A stretch of DNA of 64,000 nucleotides from JANQPX01 sp965204405 (GCA_965204405.1 CBDBEN010000005.1:372001-436000); one strand, 5' to 3'; positions 52,184-61,413 are shown, counted from the stretch's first letter. Numbers and translations are program-made. The notes: generated by a model from the letters alone, not told the origin.

Positions 52184-53809
52184 ATGGGGTGGTTTTCAAA
52201 AAGCCTTTTGGCCGAGGCAAGCACGATTGGCTTCGCCGCAGCGCTCGTCCTGCCGCTATCGCTGGCATCGCCGGCGGTGCTGGCCGAAACCCCGAAGGAC
52301 ACGCTGGTGCAAGCCTGGCAGATCGACGATCTGATCACCCTGGACCCGGCGGAGATCTTCGAGTTTTCGGGTGCCGAGTATGGCGCTCAAGTCTATGACC
52401 GGCTGATTACCTACCCCGTTGATGATGTCGAAAACTTGCAAGGTCATGTCGCTGAAAGCTGGGAAATCAGTGAGGACGGCAAGACCTATAGCTTCAAGAT
52501 TAGAGACGGTATCACCTTTCACAGCGGCAACCCGCTTACGGCTGAGGACGCAGCCTGGTCGCTGCAGCGGGTGATCAAGCTCAACAAGACCCCCTCTTTC
52601 ATCCTTTCCCAATTCGGCTTCACGCCGGAGAATGTCGACGACATGATCAAGGCGGTCGATGAGCGGACGGTCGAGATCACGCTGGACAAGGCTTATGCCC
52701 CGACCTTTTTCCTCTATTGCCTGACCGCCGGGGTCGGTTCGGTGGTCGACAAGCAGGAAGTGCTGAGCCATGAGAAAGACGGCGATATGGGCCATGAGTG
52801 GCTGCGTACGGCATCGGCGGGCTCAGGTCCCTTCAAGCTTCGCAGCTGGAAGCCCAATGAAAGCATCGTGATCGATGCCAATTCCGACTATTGGAGTGGT
52901 GCGCCTGGCGTCAAGCGCGTCTTTACCCGCCATATCCCCGAGCCCGCGACCCAGGTGCTGTTGCTGGAAAAGGGTGATATCGATATCGCGCGCAATCTCG
53001 ATGCCGATCAAATCAAGGCACTCGAAGGTAAACCCGATATCGATGTGGTCGAGGCGCCCAAGGGAGCGGTGTGGTATTTGGGGCTCAATCAGAAACATGA
53101 GCATCTGGCCAAGCCGGAGGTTCGCAAGGCGCTCAAATATCTGATCGACTATCAAGGCCTGGAGGAAACAATCCTCGCCGGCTCCGCGAAAATCCACCAA
53201 TCCTTCCTACCGAGCGGATTCCTGGGCGCGATCGACGACAAGCCGTTCAGCATGGATCTCGACAAGGCCAAGGGCCTGCTGGCGGAGGCCGGCGTGGCTG
53301 ACGGGTTCACGGTGACGATGGATACGAGAAACACGTCTCCGACCACGGAAATGGCGCAGGTTATCCAGGCAAGCTGGGCGAAAGCAGGCATCGAACTCGA
53401 AATCCTGCCGGGCGACAACAAGCAGACGCTGACCAAATACCGCGCACGGACCCACGACATCTATATCGGCCGCTGGGGCCCCGACTATCAGGATCCCCAC
53501 ACCAATGCCGATACCTTCGCCAGCAACCCCGACAATAGCGATGAGGGCAATCACGTCGGTAAGCTTGCCTGGCGAAATGCCTGGGACATCCCCGAGATGA
53601 CCGCGCTTTCCGGAGCCGCCGTGCTGGAGCAGGATCCAGAGGTGCGCAGCACGATGTATCAGGAACTCCAGCGGGAACACCAGGAGATATCTCCCTTCGT
53701 GATCATGTTCCAGGACATCGAAGTGATTGCTTCCAGAAAAGGCGTCGATGGGATGATCTGGGGACCGTCTTTCGACGACAACAAATATTGGAAGGCGACG
53801 AAAGAGTAG
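52184..53809 (+). CDS. Family 5 ABC transporter solute-binding protein (DppA-like)
   Basis: The 541-residue periplasmic protein has a signal peptide (about 1-34, cleaved near VLAET). It shows the SBP_bac_5 pattern: AEYGAQVYDRLITY, VAESWEISEDGKTYSFKIRD and GSGPFKLRSWKP. The start at 52184 has a GGGGGAGAG site. It binds a peptide, sugar or opine-like ligand. No permease or ATPase genes of a matching importer lie next to it, so it must use a system encoded elsewhere. It shares the strand with the nucleoside hydrolase. Confidence 0.88.
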   Translation: MGWFSKSLLAEASTIGFAAALVLPLSLASPAVLAETPKDTLVQAWQIDDLITLDPAEIFEFSGAEYGAQVYDRLITYPVDDVENLQGHVAESWEISEDGKTYSFKIRDGITFHSGNPLTAEDAAWSLQRVIKLNKTPSFILSQFGFTPENVDDMIKAVDERTVEITLDKAYAPTFFLYCLTAGVGSVVDKQEVLSHEKDGDMGHEWLRTASAGSGPFKLRSWKPNESIVIDANSDYWSGAPGVKRVFTRHIPEPATQVLLLEKGDIDIARNLDADQIKALEGKPDIDVVEAPKGAVWYLGLNQKHEHLAKPEVRKALKYLIDYQGLEETILAGSAKIHQSFLPSGFLGAIDDKPFSMDLDKAKGLLAEAGVADGFTVTMDTRNTSPTTEMAQVIQASWAKAGIELEILPGDNKQTLTKYRARTHDIYIGRWGPDYQDPHTNADTFASNPDNSDEGNHVGKLAWRNAWDIPEMTALSGAAVLEQDPEVRSTMYQELQREHQEISPFVIMFQDIEVIASRKGVDGMIWGPSFDDNKYWKATKE

Positions 53810-53916
53810 GCTTCGGCCTGCTTCGGCTGTGGGTTTCGTCAGGTGTCTGTCAGCAGGCGTAGTCGGGTACGGTTGGCGTTGGGAATGATGCCTGGACGTT
53901 AGCGTACCCGATCCCC

Positions 53917-55614
53917 ATGTCAGGGATGGCATGGGAGCGAAGCCATGATCGTTTACCCATGACGACTCTGCAAGCGCGGGGAGAAATGACCTTGAGTGCA
54001 GCCGCCTCTTCCATCAATGCGTCTACGGACTTGATCCATCGGGGCTATCGTTTCGACCTCGAACCTTCGCCAAAACGGATCAAGGTCGAGGTGGATGGCG
54101 TGGTTATTGCCGACAGTGACCGGGCGGTGGTCATGCACGAGACGCGCCTTGCCCCGGTCTACTATTTCCCCGAAGACGACGTGCGCATGGATTTGCTGCG
54201 GCGTACGGATCGTCGAACCCATTGTCCGTTCAAGGGCAATGCCTCCTATTGGGATGTGGTCGTCGGGAAGCGGACGATCGAGAATGCGGTCTGGGGCTAT
54301 GAAGATCCCTTCGAGGAGGCGGAAGGCGTCAGGGGCCATGTCGCCTTCTACCAGCAAAAAATGGACGCCTGGTATGAAGATGGCGCGCGGATGCTTCGGC
54401 CGGAACCGCGGGCGGCGGCAGACGCCAATCCGTATATCGATTGGCTGATGCGCAAGGCACCGCATGCGAAAACCTCGGAAGAGCTGGTGCAGGGGATTGC
54501 GGAGATGCTGGTCGCCGCTGGCCTGCCGCTTTGGCGGATGCGCGTCTTGGTCCGCACCCTGCATCCGCAATTGCTGGCAAGCGTCTATACCTGGCAGAGC
54601 GACAAAGACGAACTCGAGATCGGCCATCCGACCTACGATGTCTTGGACAGGAGTGAATATCAGGACAGCCCCTTTGCTCTCATTCTCCGGGGCGAGGGGG
54701 GGATCCGCCGCCGCCTGGACGGGCCTTCGCCGCGGCTGGACTTCCCTGTTCTCAAGGACCTGCAGGAGGAAGGTGCGACCGACTATGTCGCCATGCCGGT
54801 CAAGTTTTCGAATGGTCAGATCAACGTCATCACGCTGGTATCGCAGGCGGCTGGCGGTTTTAGCACTGAAGACCTTGGCGAGCTGTACGAGATCCTGCCG
54901 ATGCTCGCCCGCATCTTGGAAGTGCATGCCATGCATCGCACAGCCGCCTCATTGCTCGATACCTATCTCGGGCGCAATGCGGGACAGCGGGTTCTCGACG
55001 GCCTGATCAAGCGGGGCGACGGCGAAGACGTCCATGCCGTGATCTGGGTCTCCGATCTCCGCGATTCGACCAGGCTCTCGGAGGTGCTGCCGCGCGCGAC
55101 TTATCTGAAGCTGCTGGATGATTTCTTTGACGCCATGGCTGGTGCGGTCATGGATCATGGCGGCGAGGTGCTGAAATTCATCGGTGATGCCGTTCTTGCC
55201 ATCTTTCCGATCGAGAACCCGACGGGTCGGCACCCAGCGGCTGCTGCAAACGCGGTTGCAGCCGCACATGACGCCGAGCAGCGGCTCAGAGCACTCAACC
55301 GGGAACGGCAGGCCAATGGCGAACCCCTCCTGGGTCATGGCATCGCTCTCCATCGCGGGGATCTCACCTATGGCAATATCGGTGCCGCCGAACGCCTCGA
55401 TTTCACCGTCATCGGTCCGGCGGTCAATCAGACGTCGCGCATCCAGGACATGTGCAAAGCGCTTGGTGCCTCGGTCCTGCTGTCGGAAAGCTTTGCCGGG
55501 AGCTTCGAGGGCGAATGCCGCTCCCTCGGCAAGCATAAGCTTCGGGGTGTCAAAGCCGAACAGGAGCTGTTTGCCTTGCCTGGAGGCGGTGCGCTCGAAA
55601 CAGCGGCGGCGTAA
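53917..55614 (+). CDS. DUF427 - adenylate cyclase class III fusion protein
   Basis: The 565-residue cytosolic protein has three parts. A DUF427 domain (about 45-150) contains the segments VVMHETRLAPVYYFPEDDV and NAVWGYEDPFEE. A middle region (about 165-355) resembles a GAF-like sensor. A class III cyclase domain (about 375-555) contains the metal residues in SDLRDST and FIGDAVLAIFP. It should make cAMP (or cGMP) in response to a signal. Cyclases with the middle region are common in alphaproteobacteria, but an N-terminal DUF427 is unusual. The start could also be a Met at 53959 or 53986. It stands alone on its strand. Confidence 0.85.
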   Translation: MSGMAWERSHDRLPMTTLQARGEMTLSAAASSINASTDLIHRGYRFDLEPSPKRIKVEVDGVVIADSDRAVVMHETRLAPVYYFPEDDVRMDLLRRTDRRTHCPFKGNASYWDVVVGKRTIENAVWGYEDPFEEAEGVRGHVAFYQQKMDAWYEDGARMLRPEPRAAADANPYIDWLMRKAPHAKTSEELVQGIAEMLVAAGLPLWRMRVLVRTLHPQLLASVYTWQSDKDELEIGHPTYDVLDRSEYQDSPFALILRGEGGIRRRLDGPSPRLDFPVLKDLQEEGATDYVAMPVKFSNGQINVITLVSQAAGGFSTEDLGELYEILPMLARILEVHAMHRTAASLLDTYLGRNAGQRVLDGLIKRGDGEDVHAVIWVSDLRDSTRLSEVLPRATYLKLLDDFFDAMAGAVMDHGGEVLKFIGDAVLAIFPIENPTGRHPAAAANAVAAAHDAEQRLRALNRERQANGEPLLGHGIALHRGDLTYGNIGAAERLDFTVIGPAVNQTSRIQDMCKALGASVLLSESFAGSFEGECRSLGKHKLRGVKAEQELFALPGGGALETAAA

Positions 55615-55639
55615 GCACGGGCCTTTTGAGTGTTCTTCG

Positions 55640-56800
55640 TCAGGCCACGAGAGGCCCGAGCAGGCTCTGGTCGACAGCGATCCCTGTTCCGGCCCGTCCG
55701 GACGATACCGCCCGGCCGGCATCTAGGATGCCCCGGCGATTGAAACAGATTTTTGGCGAGCCGATATCACGTTGAAGCAGATAGGCGCTGTAGCCGCATT
55801 CCGTGGTCACGAGGCAGTCTTCGCAGGCCGAGGCGAGCAGCAAGGCGCAGCGGGCGAGCAGACTGGTCTCGCCCACATGGCTGCCGATGATCACCCCGTA
55901 GCCGTTTGCCCTTGCAGTTTTCAGCATTTCCAAGCTTCTGAGCAGGCCGCCAAGCTTGGAAATCCGAAGATTGACGATCCAGTGGTCTCCCTCGAGCTTT
56001 CGGAGGTCCGCTGGCCGGACGGCGCTTTCGTCCAGGATGATCCGGGCACCGGTCAGGGCGGCCAGTCTGTTCTGGCCATTTACATCGTCGGGTCGGAGCG
56101 GCTCCTCGATTGCCCAAATATCGGAATCCACGTCGTCTAGATGCTGCGCGCAGGCATCCGCGTCGTCAAACAGATTGTTGGCGTCGACACGCAGGCGCAT
56201 GGATGGACCAAGAATCCGGCGGATGATCCTGATCCGTCCGCGGTCGGCCGCCGGATCGCTTGAGAGCTTCACCTTGGCATCGGTCATCCCGAACAGCCGA
56301 TAGCCGATGGCCAGCAATGCCGTCGCTGCGGTTCCTGTGACGCCGAAGACCGGCGAAACCGGCACCGGCTGCGTGTCTGGCAGGCCGAGAAAGGTCTCGA
56401 TGGTCTGGCGGGAACGTCTGGCGAACAGGTCGATCAGGGCTATCTCGGTCGCCGCGAAGGCGGATGGATTGGCATCGATAGTCTCCTGGTTCCTGTCCAT
56501 CCAGTCGCGAAGCGATGCCAACTCACGAACGTTCTTTTCGATGTTTTCCCTATTTGCGGTAAAGAACGCCGCCGCCGTCTCGATGGTCTCGGCGGTGACG
56601 TAGTCTCTCGGGCATCCCTCGCCGAAGCCCTGTATGCCATCTTCGCCATGGGCCACGCAGATCACGCTGCACGCGCGTGCCCGGCTGGCGGAGGCATGGG
56701 TGAAACGCATGCGGAAGGGGATGTCGAAGGTCTTCAGCTCCAGGCGAAACCTGCTCAAGGCTGCGCCTGCCAGGCGAACGGGGTGAAATCGAAGCTCCAT
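55640..56800 (-). CDS. Enolase-superfamily enzyme (MLE/dipeptide epimerase-like)
   Basis: The 386-residue protein has the superfamily's two-domain layout. Expected catalytic residues are present: the KVK pair at 176/178 on beta strand 2, the Asp of RVDANN, the Glu of IEEP, the Asp of LDES and the Lys in LRISKLGG. This is the muconate-lactonizing enzyme/dipeptide epimerase type, which abstracts an alpha proton from an amino acid or dipeptide. The last 46 bases of the GH3 gene overlap the start, and a Met about 30 residues in is an alternative start. It is the last gene of a three-gene operon. Confidence 0.85.
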   Translation of the reverse strand: MELRFHPVRLAGAALSRFRLELKTFDIPFRMRFTHASASRARACSVICVAHGEDGIQGFGEGCPRDYVTAETIETAAAFFTANRENIEKNVRELASLRDWMDRNQETIDANPSAFAATEIALIDLFARRSRQTIETFLGLPDTQPVPVSPVFGVTGTAATALLAIGYRLFGMTDAKVKLSSDPAADRGRIRIIRRILGPSMRLRVDANNLFDDADACAQHLDDVDSDIWAIEEPLRPDDVNGQNRLAALTGARIILDESAVRPADLRKLEGDHWIVNLRISKLGGLLRSLEMLKTARANGYGVIIGSHVGETSLLARCALLLASACEDCLVTTECGYSAYLLQRDIGSPKICFNRRGILDAGRAVSSGRAGTGIAVDQSLLGPLVA

Positions 56801-58407
56801 CCGGCGCTGTCGGTGAGAACCGGCGCTTTATATTGCGCTTCCCGCTGGCCGCCCTGGACCAGATGGCGCTTGAGCGCCTCGCCCGCACCCGGGATCAGCA
56901 GCACCACCTTGGGTGAGGCCAGGCGCTCGGAGCTGCGTTTGGCGGCATATTCGATATTCCGTTCGCTGAGGGCCAGGTCCACCTGCCGTCCAAGCCGATC
57001 GGGCAATCCCGCCTTTGGCCGCTCCTCGATTTCGTAATAGAGCCGATAGGACGACGCCTCGGCATCCGCGAGCGCCAGGAAAAAGGCTGGACGAAGCCCG
57101 ATCGTCTCCGATGCTAGTCTGACCGCCTCGAGAAGCTGCGCTTCGTGAAGCTTTTCGCCGGTGATATTGGTGACACCCTTGCCCTTCTGCACGAATCGCA
57201 GTCCGGGGCACGGCCCCATGCCTCCGTCAACCTCGACGATGTCGTTGATGTGGTAGCGATAGAGACCTGAGGCCGTGGTGGCAAAAAGATAGTAGCGGCG
57301 GTCGTTCTGAAGTTCATCGAGCCAAAGGAAATCCGGCTCATTTCTCTCCCATTTTTCCTGTTCGACAAATTCGAAAACCGTATCCCGCAGGCTGGGCAGG
57401 CAGAGATTTTGTTCGACATCGACATTGATTGTGCCGATGAACTCGCTGGCCCGATAGCCGATCTCGATGATCTTCAGATCAGGCGGGAGGGTCGAGGAAA
57501 AGCCGTCCAGGGCGATCCGGCAATTCCCGCCGGTCCAGGTAGCGAGAGCATCCAGCCTCGGCCAGATCATGTCGAGCCTCAGTCCCGTGGCAAGCGCGGT
57601 TTCGAGGCGTCTGGCCTGCTCCGGGCTGCGAACCGGCTCGGATGGGATCAGCCGCTCCGCTTCCAAGGAGGGCTCTTCTGCAATCGTGAAGCTGCCCTCG
57701 GCAAGATCCCGCAGAACCGCTTCCGGATGCTCCCGAATGTGGCGGATGATCGAGAGAAAGGTCGACGGGTTGGCGGCGATCATGCCGGTCAGATCAGAGG
57801 CTCGAAGGGCCGAGAGGGCATAGAGGTGATATTTCTCAAGCGCATTCGGCAAGGCATTCGCCTCGCTCGGAACAACGAAGCGCCGTCTTAAAAAACCCGG
57901 TGTCGTCGCGTAGGTCAGACCCGATGCGGAGCCAAAGGGCTGGCCGCTGGGCAATCGTCCTTCGTGATAGACGCCACCGAATGCGGCAACGCTGCCGGCG
58001 AAGAAATTCGAGCCCCGGTGCATCGAGGCGGCAAGGATTCGCTGCGCGGTCCTCTGGCTTTTCCGCGTGCTCGCCGTGACCGGAAAGTCGCGAGCCGGAC
58101 CGGTTGTGCCGCTGGTCCGCGCATAGAAGAGAGGCGGATCACGGGTTAGGGTTCTCTCCCCGGATTCGGCCTGCCGGCAAAGAGCATCTTTCAGGCTTTC
58201 ATGAGTCTGGACGGGTACTGCGGACCGGAAGGCGGTCGGAGAATCCAGTCTGCCGAAATCGTGAAGGCGGCCGAAATCCGTCTCTTCATTTGCCTTCAAG
58301 ATGTTGGCGAGAGCCTGCTGCTGCGCGCATCGCGGATCCTTCGCCGCACGGAGAAAGGGGCGGCGATAGATAAGGTCCGCAAGCCGCAGAGCTAGTGAAG
58401 AGAGCAC
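56755..58407 (-). CDS. Bacterial GH3-type acyl-acid amido synthetase
   Basis: The 550-residue protein has the GH3 family profile: the ATP loop FYARTSGTTGPARDFPVT (about 95), segments FIGTIN and YFEFV-like FEFVEQEKWE, and the YRYHINDIVEVDG motif that aligns with the YRxGD of plant GH3 enzymes. GH3 proteins adenylate a carboxylic acid and join it to an amino acid. In plants they conjugate jasmonate or indole-acetate. Bacterial homologues are little studied. It starts one base after the stop of the sterol desaturase-like gene and overlaps the enolase-type gene, so the three are a single transcription unit. Confidence 0.9.
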   Translation of the reverse strand: MLSSLALRLADLIYRRPFLRAAKDPRCAQQQALANILKANEETDFGRLHDFGRLDSPTAFRSAVPVQTHESLKDALCRQAESGERTLTRDPPLFYARTSGTTGPARDFPVTASTRKSQRTAQRILAASMHRGSNFFAGSVAAFGGVYHEGRLPSGQPFGSASGLTYATTPGFLRRRFVVPSEANALPNALEKYHLYALSALRASDLTGMIAANPSTFLSIIRHIREHPEAVLRDLAEGSFTIAEEPSLEAERLIPSEPVRSPEQARRLETALATGLRLDMIWPRLDALATWTGGNCRIALDGFSSTLPPDLKIIEIGYRASEFIGTINVDVEQNLCLPSLRDTVFEFVEQEKWERNEPDFLWLDELQNDRRYYLFATTASGLYRYHINDIVEVDGGMGPCPGLRFVQKGKGVTNITGEKLHEAQLLEAVRLASETIGLRPAFFLALADAEASSYRLYYEIEERPKAGLPDRLGRQVDLALSERNIEYAAKRSSERLASPKVVLLIPGAGEALKRHLVQGGQREAQYKAPVLTDSAGWSFDFTPFAWQAQP

Positions 58408-58408
58408 A

Positions 58409-59734
58409 TCAAGGCCCCTCGGCCCGGGAAGGCTTGGGCGTCTGGTTCGGATCGACCATTATCGGCGCCAGAGTCTGGCTGATGAAGTCTGTGGGGTAGC
58501 TCCGATTTTTGAGGCCAAGTTCGCCTACCTCACGCTCGGGCGGCAAAAAGCGGGTGCCGAAAACGGCATCCCAAATGATCAGATTGTTACCGAAGTTACG
58601 ATCCGATTCCTTAATCTTACGTGAATGGTGCCAGCGATGGAGCTCCGGCCCGCTCACGATCCAATTCAGCCAGCCAAGGCGGACATCCACGTTGGAATGC
58701 TGAAAGAAGCCGTTGATCGCATAGAAGACGAAATAGGCAGCGATCACCTCCGGCTGGACGCCGATCAGCAGGAAGGGGGCCGCATCGACCGTAAACTGCA
58801 GGCATTTTTCAAAGGGGTGAAAACGTCCGACATTGAGAAAATAGAGTTCCTTCGGTGAATGGTGAACCGCGTGCAAGCGCCAGAGCCATCGCCATTTGTG
58901 GGACAGGCGATGCAGCCAGTAGCGGAGGAAGTCGGCGCTCAGCAGCATCAGGAGAGCTTGGACCGCGATCGGCCAGTCATGTGGCCAGAGGCTAAGCGCA
59001 TGAGAGCCGATCCAGCCCGAGGCAGCCTCCACGACAGCCAGCGTGATCAAGGCCGGCAAGGCAATTTGCACGACAATCAGAAAAACACTGTCCTGAACGA
59101 CTTCGTCCCGGCCAGGGGACCAGCTTCGGCGATAGGGAGCGGCCAACTCGAGGATCAAGATGGCCGACGCCCCGAGGATCACCGGAAGATAAGCGGCGAA
59201 CTTGATGGCGACCCCGTGGCGCAAGAGCCAAAAGAACAGGAGGGAGCCTGCAATCATGATGCCCGGATATGCCCAGCGCTCCGTTGCCCATCTGAGCCAG
59301 GATCCCATGCTGTCACGCAAACGACGGTTGCCGAGATGATGGGCGAAGATCATCAACCAGGCCGCAAGCACCAGATGAAAAGGGGTGGAAATCGGCGCAT
59401 CGAACCAGGCTACCGAGGTCAAATCAAAAGCCCCGATTAGCCCCCGCGCCAGCATCACCCCGGCATAGACAACAGCGAAGACGGCAATCGCCCTGGCTAA
59501 TCCTGGGCGCTCCGGCAGGCTGGCGAGGAACAGCAGTGCGATCACCATTGCCGCAAGAATCAGGACCTGAACCAGGAAGAGGGCAGTAAAGGGCACCGTT
59601 CCGGCATGCCACAGGCTATCCGAAGGCAGCCAGCCGATCTCGCCGGTGCGCGTGATCAACTGCCCCAGGACACGCCCCAGAAAAAGGAGGGTCAGCAGCG
59701 AAAGGATAAATCTGGTCTTCGATAAGCGTTCCAT
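58409..59734 (-). CDS. Sterol desaturase / fatty acid hydroxylase family protein
   Basis: The 441-residue membrane protein has about eight hydrophobic segments in the N-terminal two thirds. It has the di-iron histidine set: HRLSHKW and LHAVHHSPKELYF in the middle and LHRWHHSRK near the C-terminus. The family adds hydroxyl groups or double bonds to acyl chains and sterols. The first about 160 residues are an extra multi-helix region beyond the core domain. It is the first gene of the GH3 operon and probably acts on the same lipid. Confidence 0.88.
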   Translation of the reverse strand: MERLSKTRFILSLLTLLFLGRVLGQLITRTGEIGWLPSDSLWHAGTVPFTALFLVQVLILAAMVIALLFLASLPERPGLARAIAVFAVVYAGVMLARGLIGAFDLTSVAWFDAPISTPFHLVLAAWLMIFAHHLGNRRLRDSMGSWLRWATERWAYPGIMIAGSLLFFWLLRHGVAIKFAAYLPVILGASAILILELAAPYRRSWSPGRDEVVQDSVFLIVVQIALPALITLAVVEAASGWIGSHALSLWPHDWPIAVQALLMLLSADFLRYWLHRLSHKWRWLWRLHAVHHSPKELYFLNVGRFHPFEKCLQFTVDAAPFLLIGVQPEVIAAYFVFYAINGFFQHSNVDVRLGWLNWIVSGPELHRWHHSRKIKESDRNFGNNLIIWDAVFGTRFLPPEREVGELGLKNRSYPTDFISQTLAPIMVDPNQTPKPSRAEGP

Positions 59735-59843
59735 GCGCGGATGAAATCAGAAGCTTGGCCACCTCGCAACAAATTCACGCCTCGTCGATCCGCGATCGAG
59801 GCTGAAGGCATTCCAAACACCCCTATAGCGCCTCTGACGAGGC

Positions 59844-59973
59844 TTATACCAACCGGCCTGGCTTTAGACCTGTTCCGTCCCGCTCCCCCTCCCAACCACC
59901 CGATATGGTCGGGATCCTGCGGGTGGTTAGGAGGGGGAGCGAGATGGAACAGCTTATAGGCGGCTTGGTATTA
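59844..59973. repeat. 130-bp hairpin repeat, copy 2
   Basis: The boundaries are TTATACCAA on the left and TTGGTATTA on the right, matching copy 1. The inverted repeat arms lie at 59883-59902 and 59920-59939 (19 of 20 pairs), around the loop ATATGGTCGGGATCCTG. The loop is the reverse complement of copy 1's loop except for one base, although the left flank (about 29 of 39 positions) and the right flank (30 of 34) match copy 1 in the same orientation. It lies in a 280-bp gap, upstream of the sterol desaturase gene and downstream of the orphan gene, with no other feature visible. Confidence 0.85.
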
Positions 59974-60017
59974 CGCTGTGCCTTGGTAGAACGGCATGGG
60001 CGGGTTGCGCACGAGCA

Positions 60018-61304
60018 TCAAGCGGCGACAGCCCAATCCCCGAGATGCCACCCGCTGTCGATGGCTTGGGACGCCAATTTTCCGAGATTTTCCTGTTCGA
60101 TCCGACCTAGATGATCAAGCGCTTGCTCCAAGGCGTTCCCGCCCGTCGCCTTTGGCACCGGCGGCAGGCCATTTCGATCGTGATCGGCAAGCAGGGTGAT
60201 CAGGACTAGGTCGAGCAGCAATTGCCTCGTCGTTCGCTTGGTCATCCAGGTTTTCAGCATGGGGTCGGGAATATCGACCGGAGACCGGCCGCTTGTATCC
60301 CTGCGAACGAAAGCCCCGATCTCGAGATCATCTTTTCTGTGGGCTGGGTCCTGGTCGGTCGCAAGGAGAACCAAGTTGCAGAGAATGAATTCGGTGATGG
60401 CCGATCTCGTGGCAAGACCGGCATGAGCCTGGGCTTGGCTCTGCTGCGAGGACAGGGTTCTGCTGGTATCGATTAGGGCCAGGAGGGACGATACTTCACG
60501 GACCACCTGCGCTGTTTCCTGCGGGTTTGCCAAACCGCTCGCCCCGGCAAGGCGCCCTTGTGCGAAGTTCCATGCCGCTGCTTCGAGCTCGATGCCGTCA
60601 TCGGGATCGCCCATGACCACATCGATGAAGGGACCGGCGACGGCGGCAAGGAGGTAGGATTTACCTGGGCCGCATCGTCCGCTGAACCGGCCCTGTCCGA
60701 TCGAGGCAAGGCAGTCCAACGTCCGGTGGTCGGTTGCTATGCTGAGAACGATAGGCCGAAAATCCTGGTGGACATCATGCTGCCGGCCGACGCGCATGAT
60801 GACGTGATATCGCAGGGCATCCCAATCATCTCTCTGCATCTTCTCGATTTCGGCTTCGACCATCGGCACGACCCATTCGTCGGCATCCGTAGTCAGCTGC
60901 CGGGCCGATCGGCCATAGGTGCATGGATGCAGTGCAAGGTTACGTCGGGATGAAGCGTCCTGCTCAAGCCGGCGCCGCTGGAGACGCATGGTCTCGGCAT
61001 AGGCCCGGTTATCATCGGTTAGTCCTTTCGAGGTCTGGTCGCCTAATTCGATCAGCCTCGCGGTTAGTGGTCCGAGCAGATGCCGGTATGCATGTCCAGG
61101 CCTCTGAAGAAGCCCGATGGCGTCATCCAGACTCAAAGACGACAGTGTTGTTTCAATCGTTCCTGCATCGAGGCCCTGAGCGGGCAGTGCCGCGTCTTCT
61201 TGCAGGCCAGGCGTCTTTGCCTTCATGTCACCATCGACCATATAGCCTCCCGATTGTCTCGGTGTCGAATGGGGTGCGAGCATTCGAGATCTCGCTGATC
61301 GCAC
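60018..61304 (-). CDS. Orphan 428-residue protein with a possible P-loop
   Basis: I do not recognise this protein. It has no signal peptide or membrane segment. A short motif, GRCGPGKS, at about residue 208-215 fits the Walker A pattern GxxxxGKS, but no clear Walker B partner follows, so it may be chance. The C-terminal part is helical with several conserved-looking Leu/Asp runs. The N-terminal about 45 residues are charged and Gly/Ala-rich, and a Met about 22 or 27 residues in may be the real start. It is flanked by a repeat copy on one side and an AT-rich 110-bp promoter-like region on the other, and has no operon partner. Confidence 0.6.
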   Translation of the reverse strand: MRSARSRMLAPHSTPRQSGGYMVDGDMKAKTPGLQEDAALPAQGLDAGTIETTLSSLSLDDAIGLLQRPGHAYRHLLGPLTARLIELGDQTSKGLTDDNRAYAETMRLQRRRLEQDASSRRNLALHPCTYGRSARQLTTDADEWVVPMVEAEIEKMQRDDWDALRYHVIMRVGRQHDVHQDFRPIVLSIATDHRTLDCLASIGQGRFSGRCGPGKSYLLAAVAGPFIDVVMGDPDDGIELEAAAWNFAQGRLAGASGLANPQETAQVVREVSSLLALIDTSRTLSSQQSQAQAHAGLATRSAITEFILCNLVLLATDQDPAHRKDDLEIGAFVRRDTSGRSPVDIPDPMLKTWMTKRTTRQLLLDLVLITLLADHDRNGLPPVPKATGGNALEQALDHLGRIEQENLGKLASQAIDSGWHLGDWAVAA

Positions 61305-61413
61305 TAATTTAACACCAAACTTAGTGGTTTAATCCAAACCTGTAGCAAATAACCCAGATGTTGTGCAACGACACATCTTAAAAATCTTTAACTTGTTGTT
61401 TTAAAAGCTGAAA

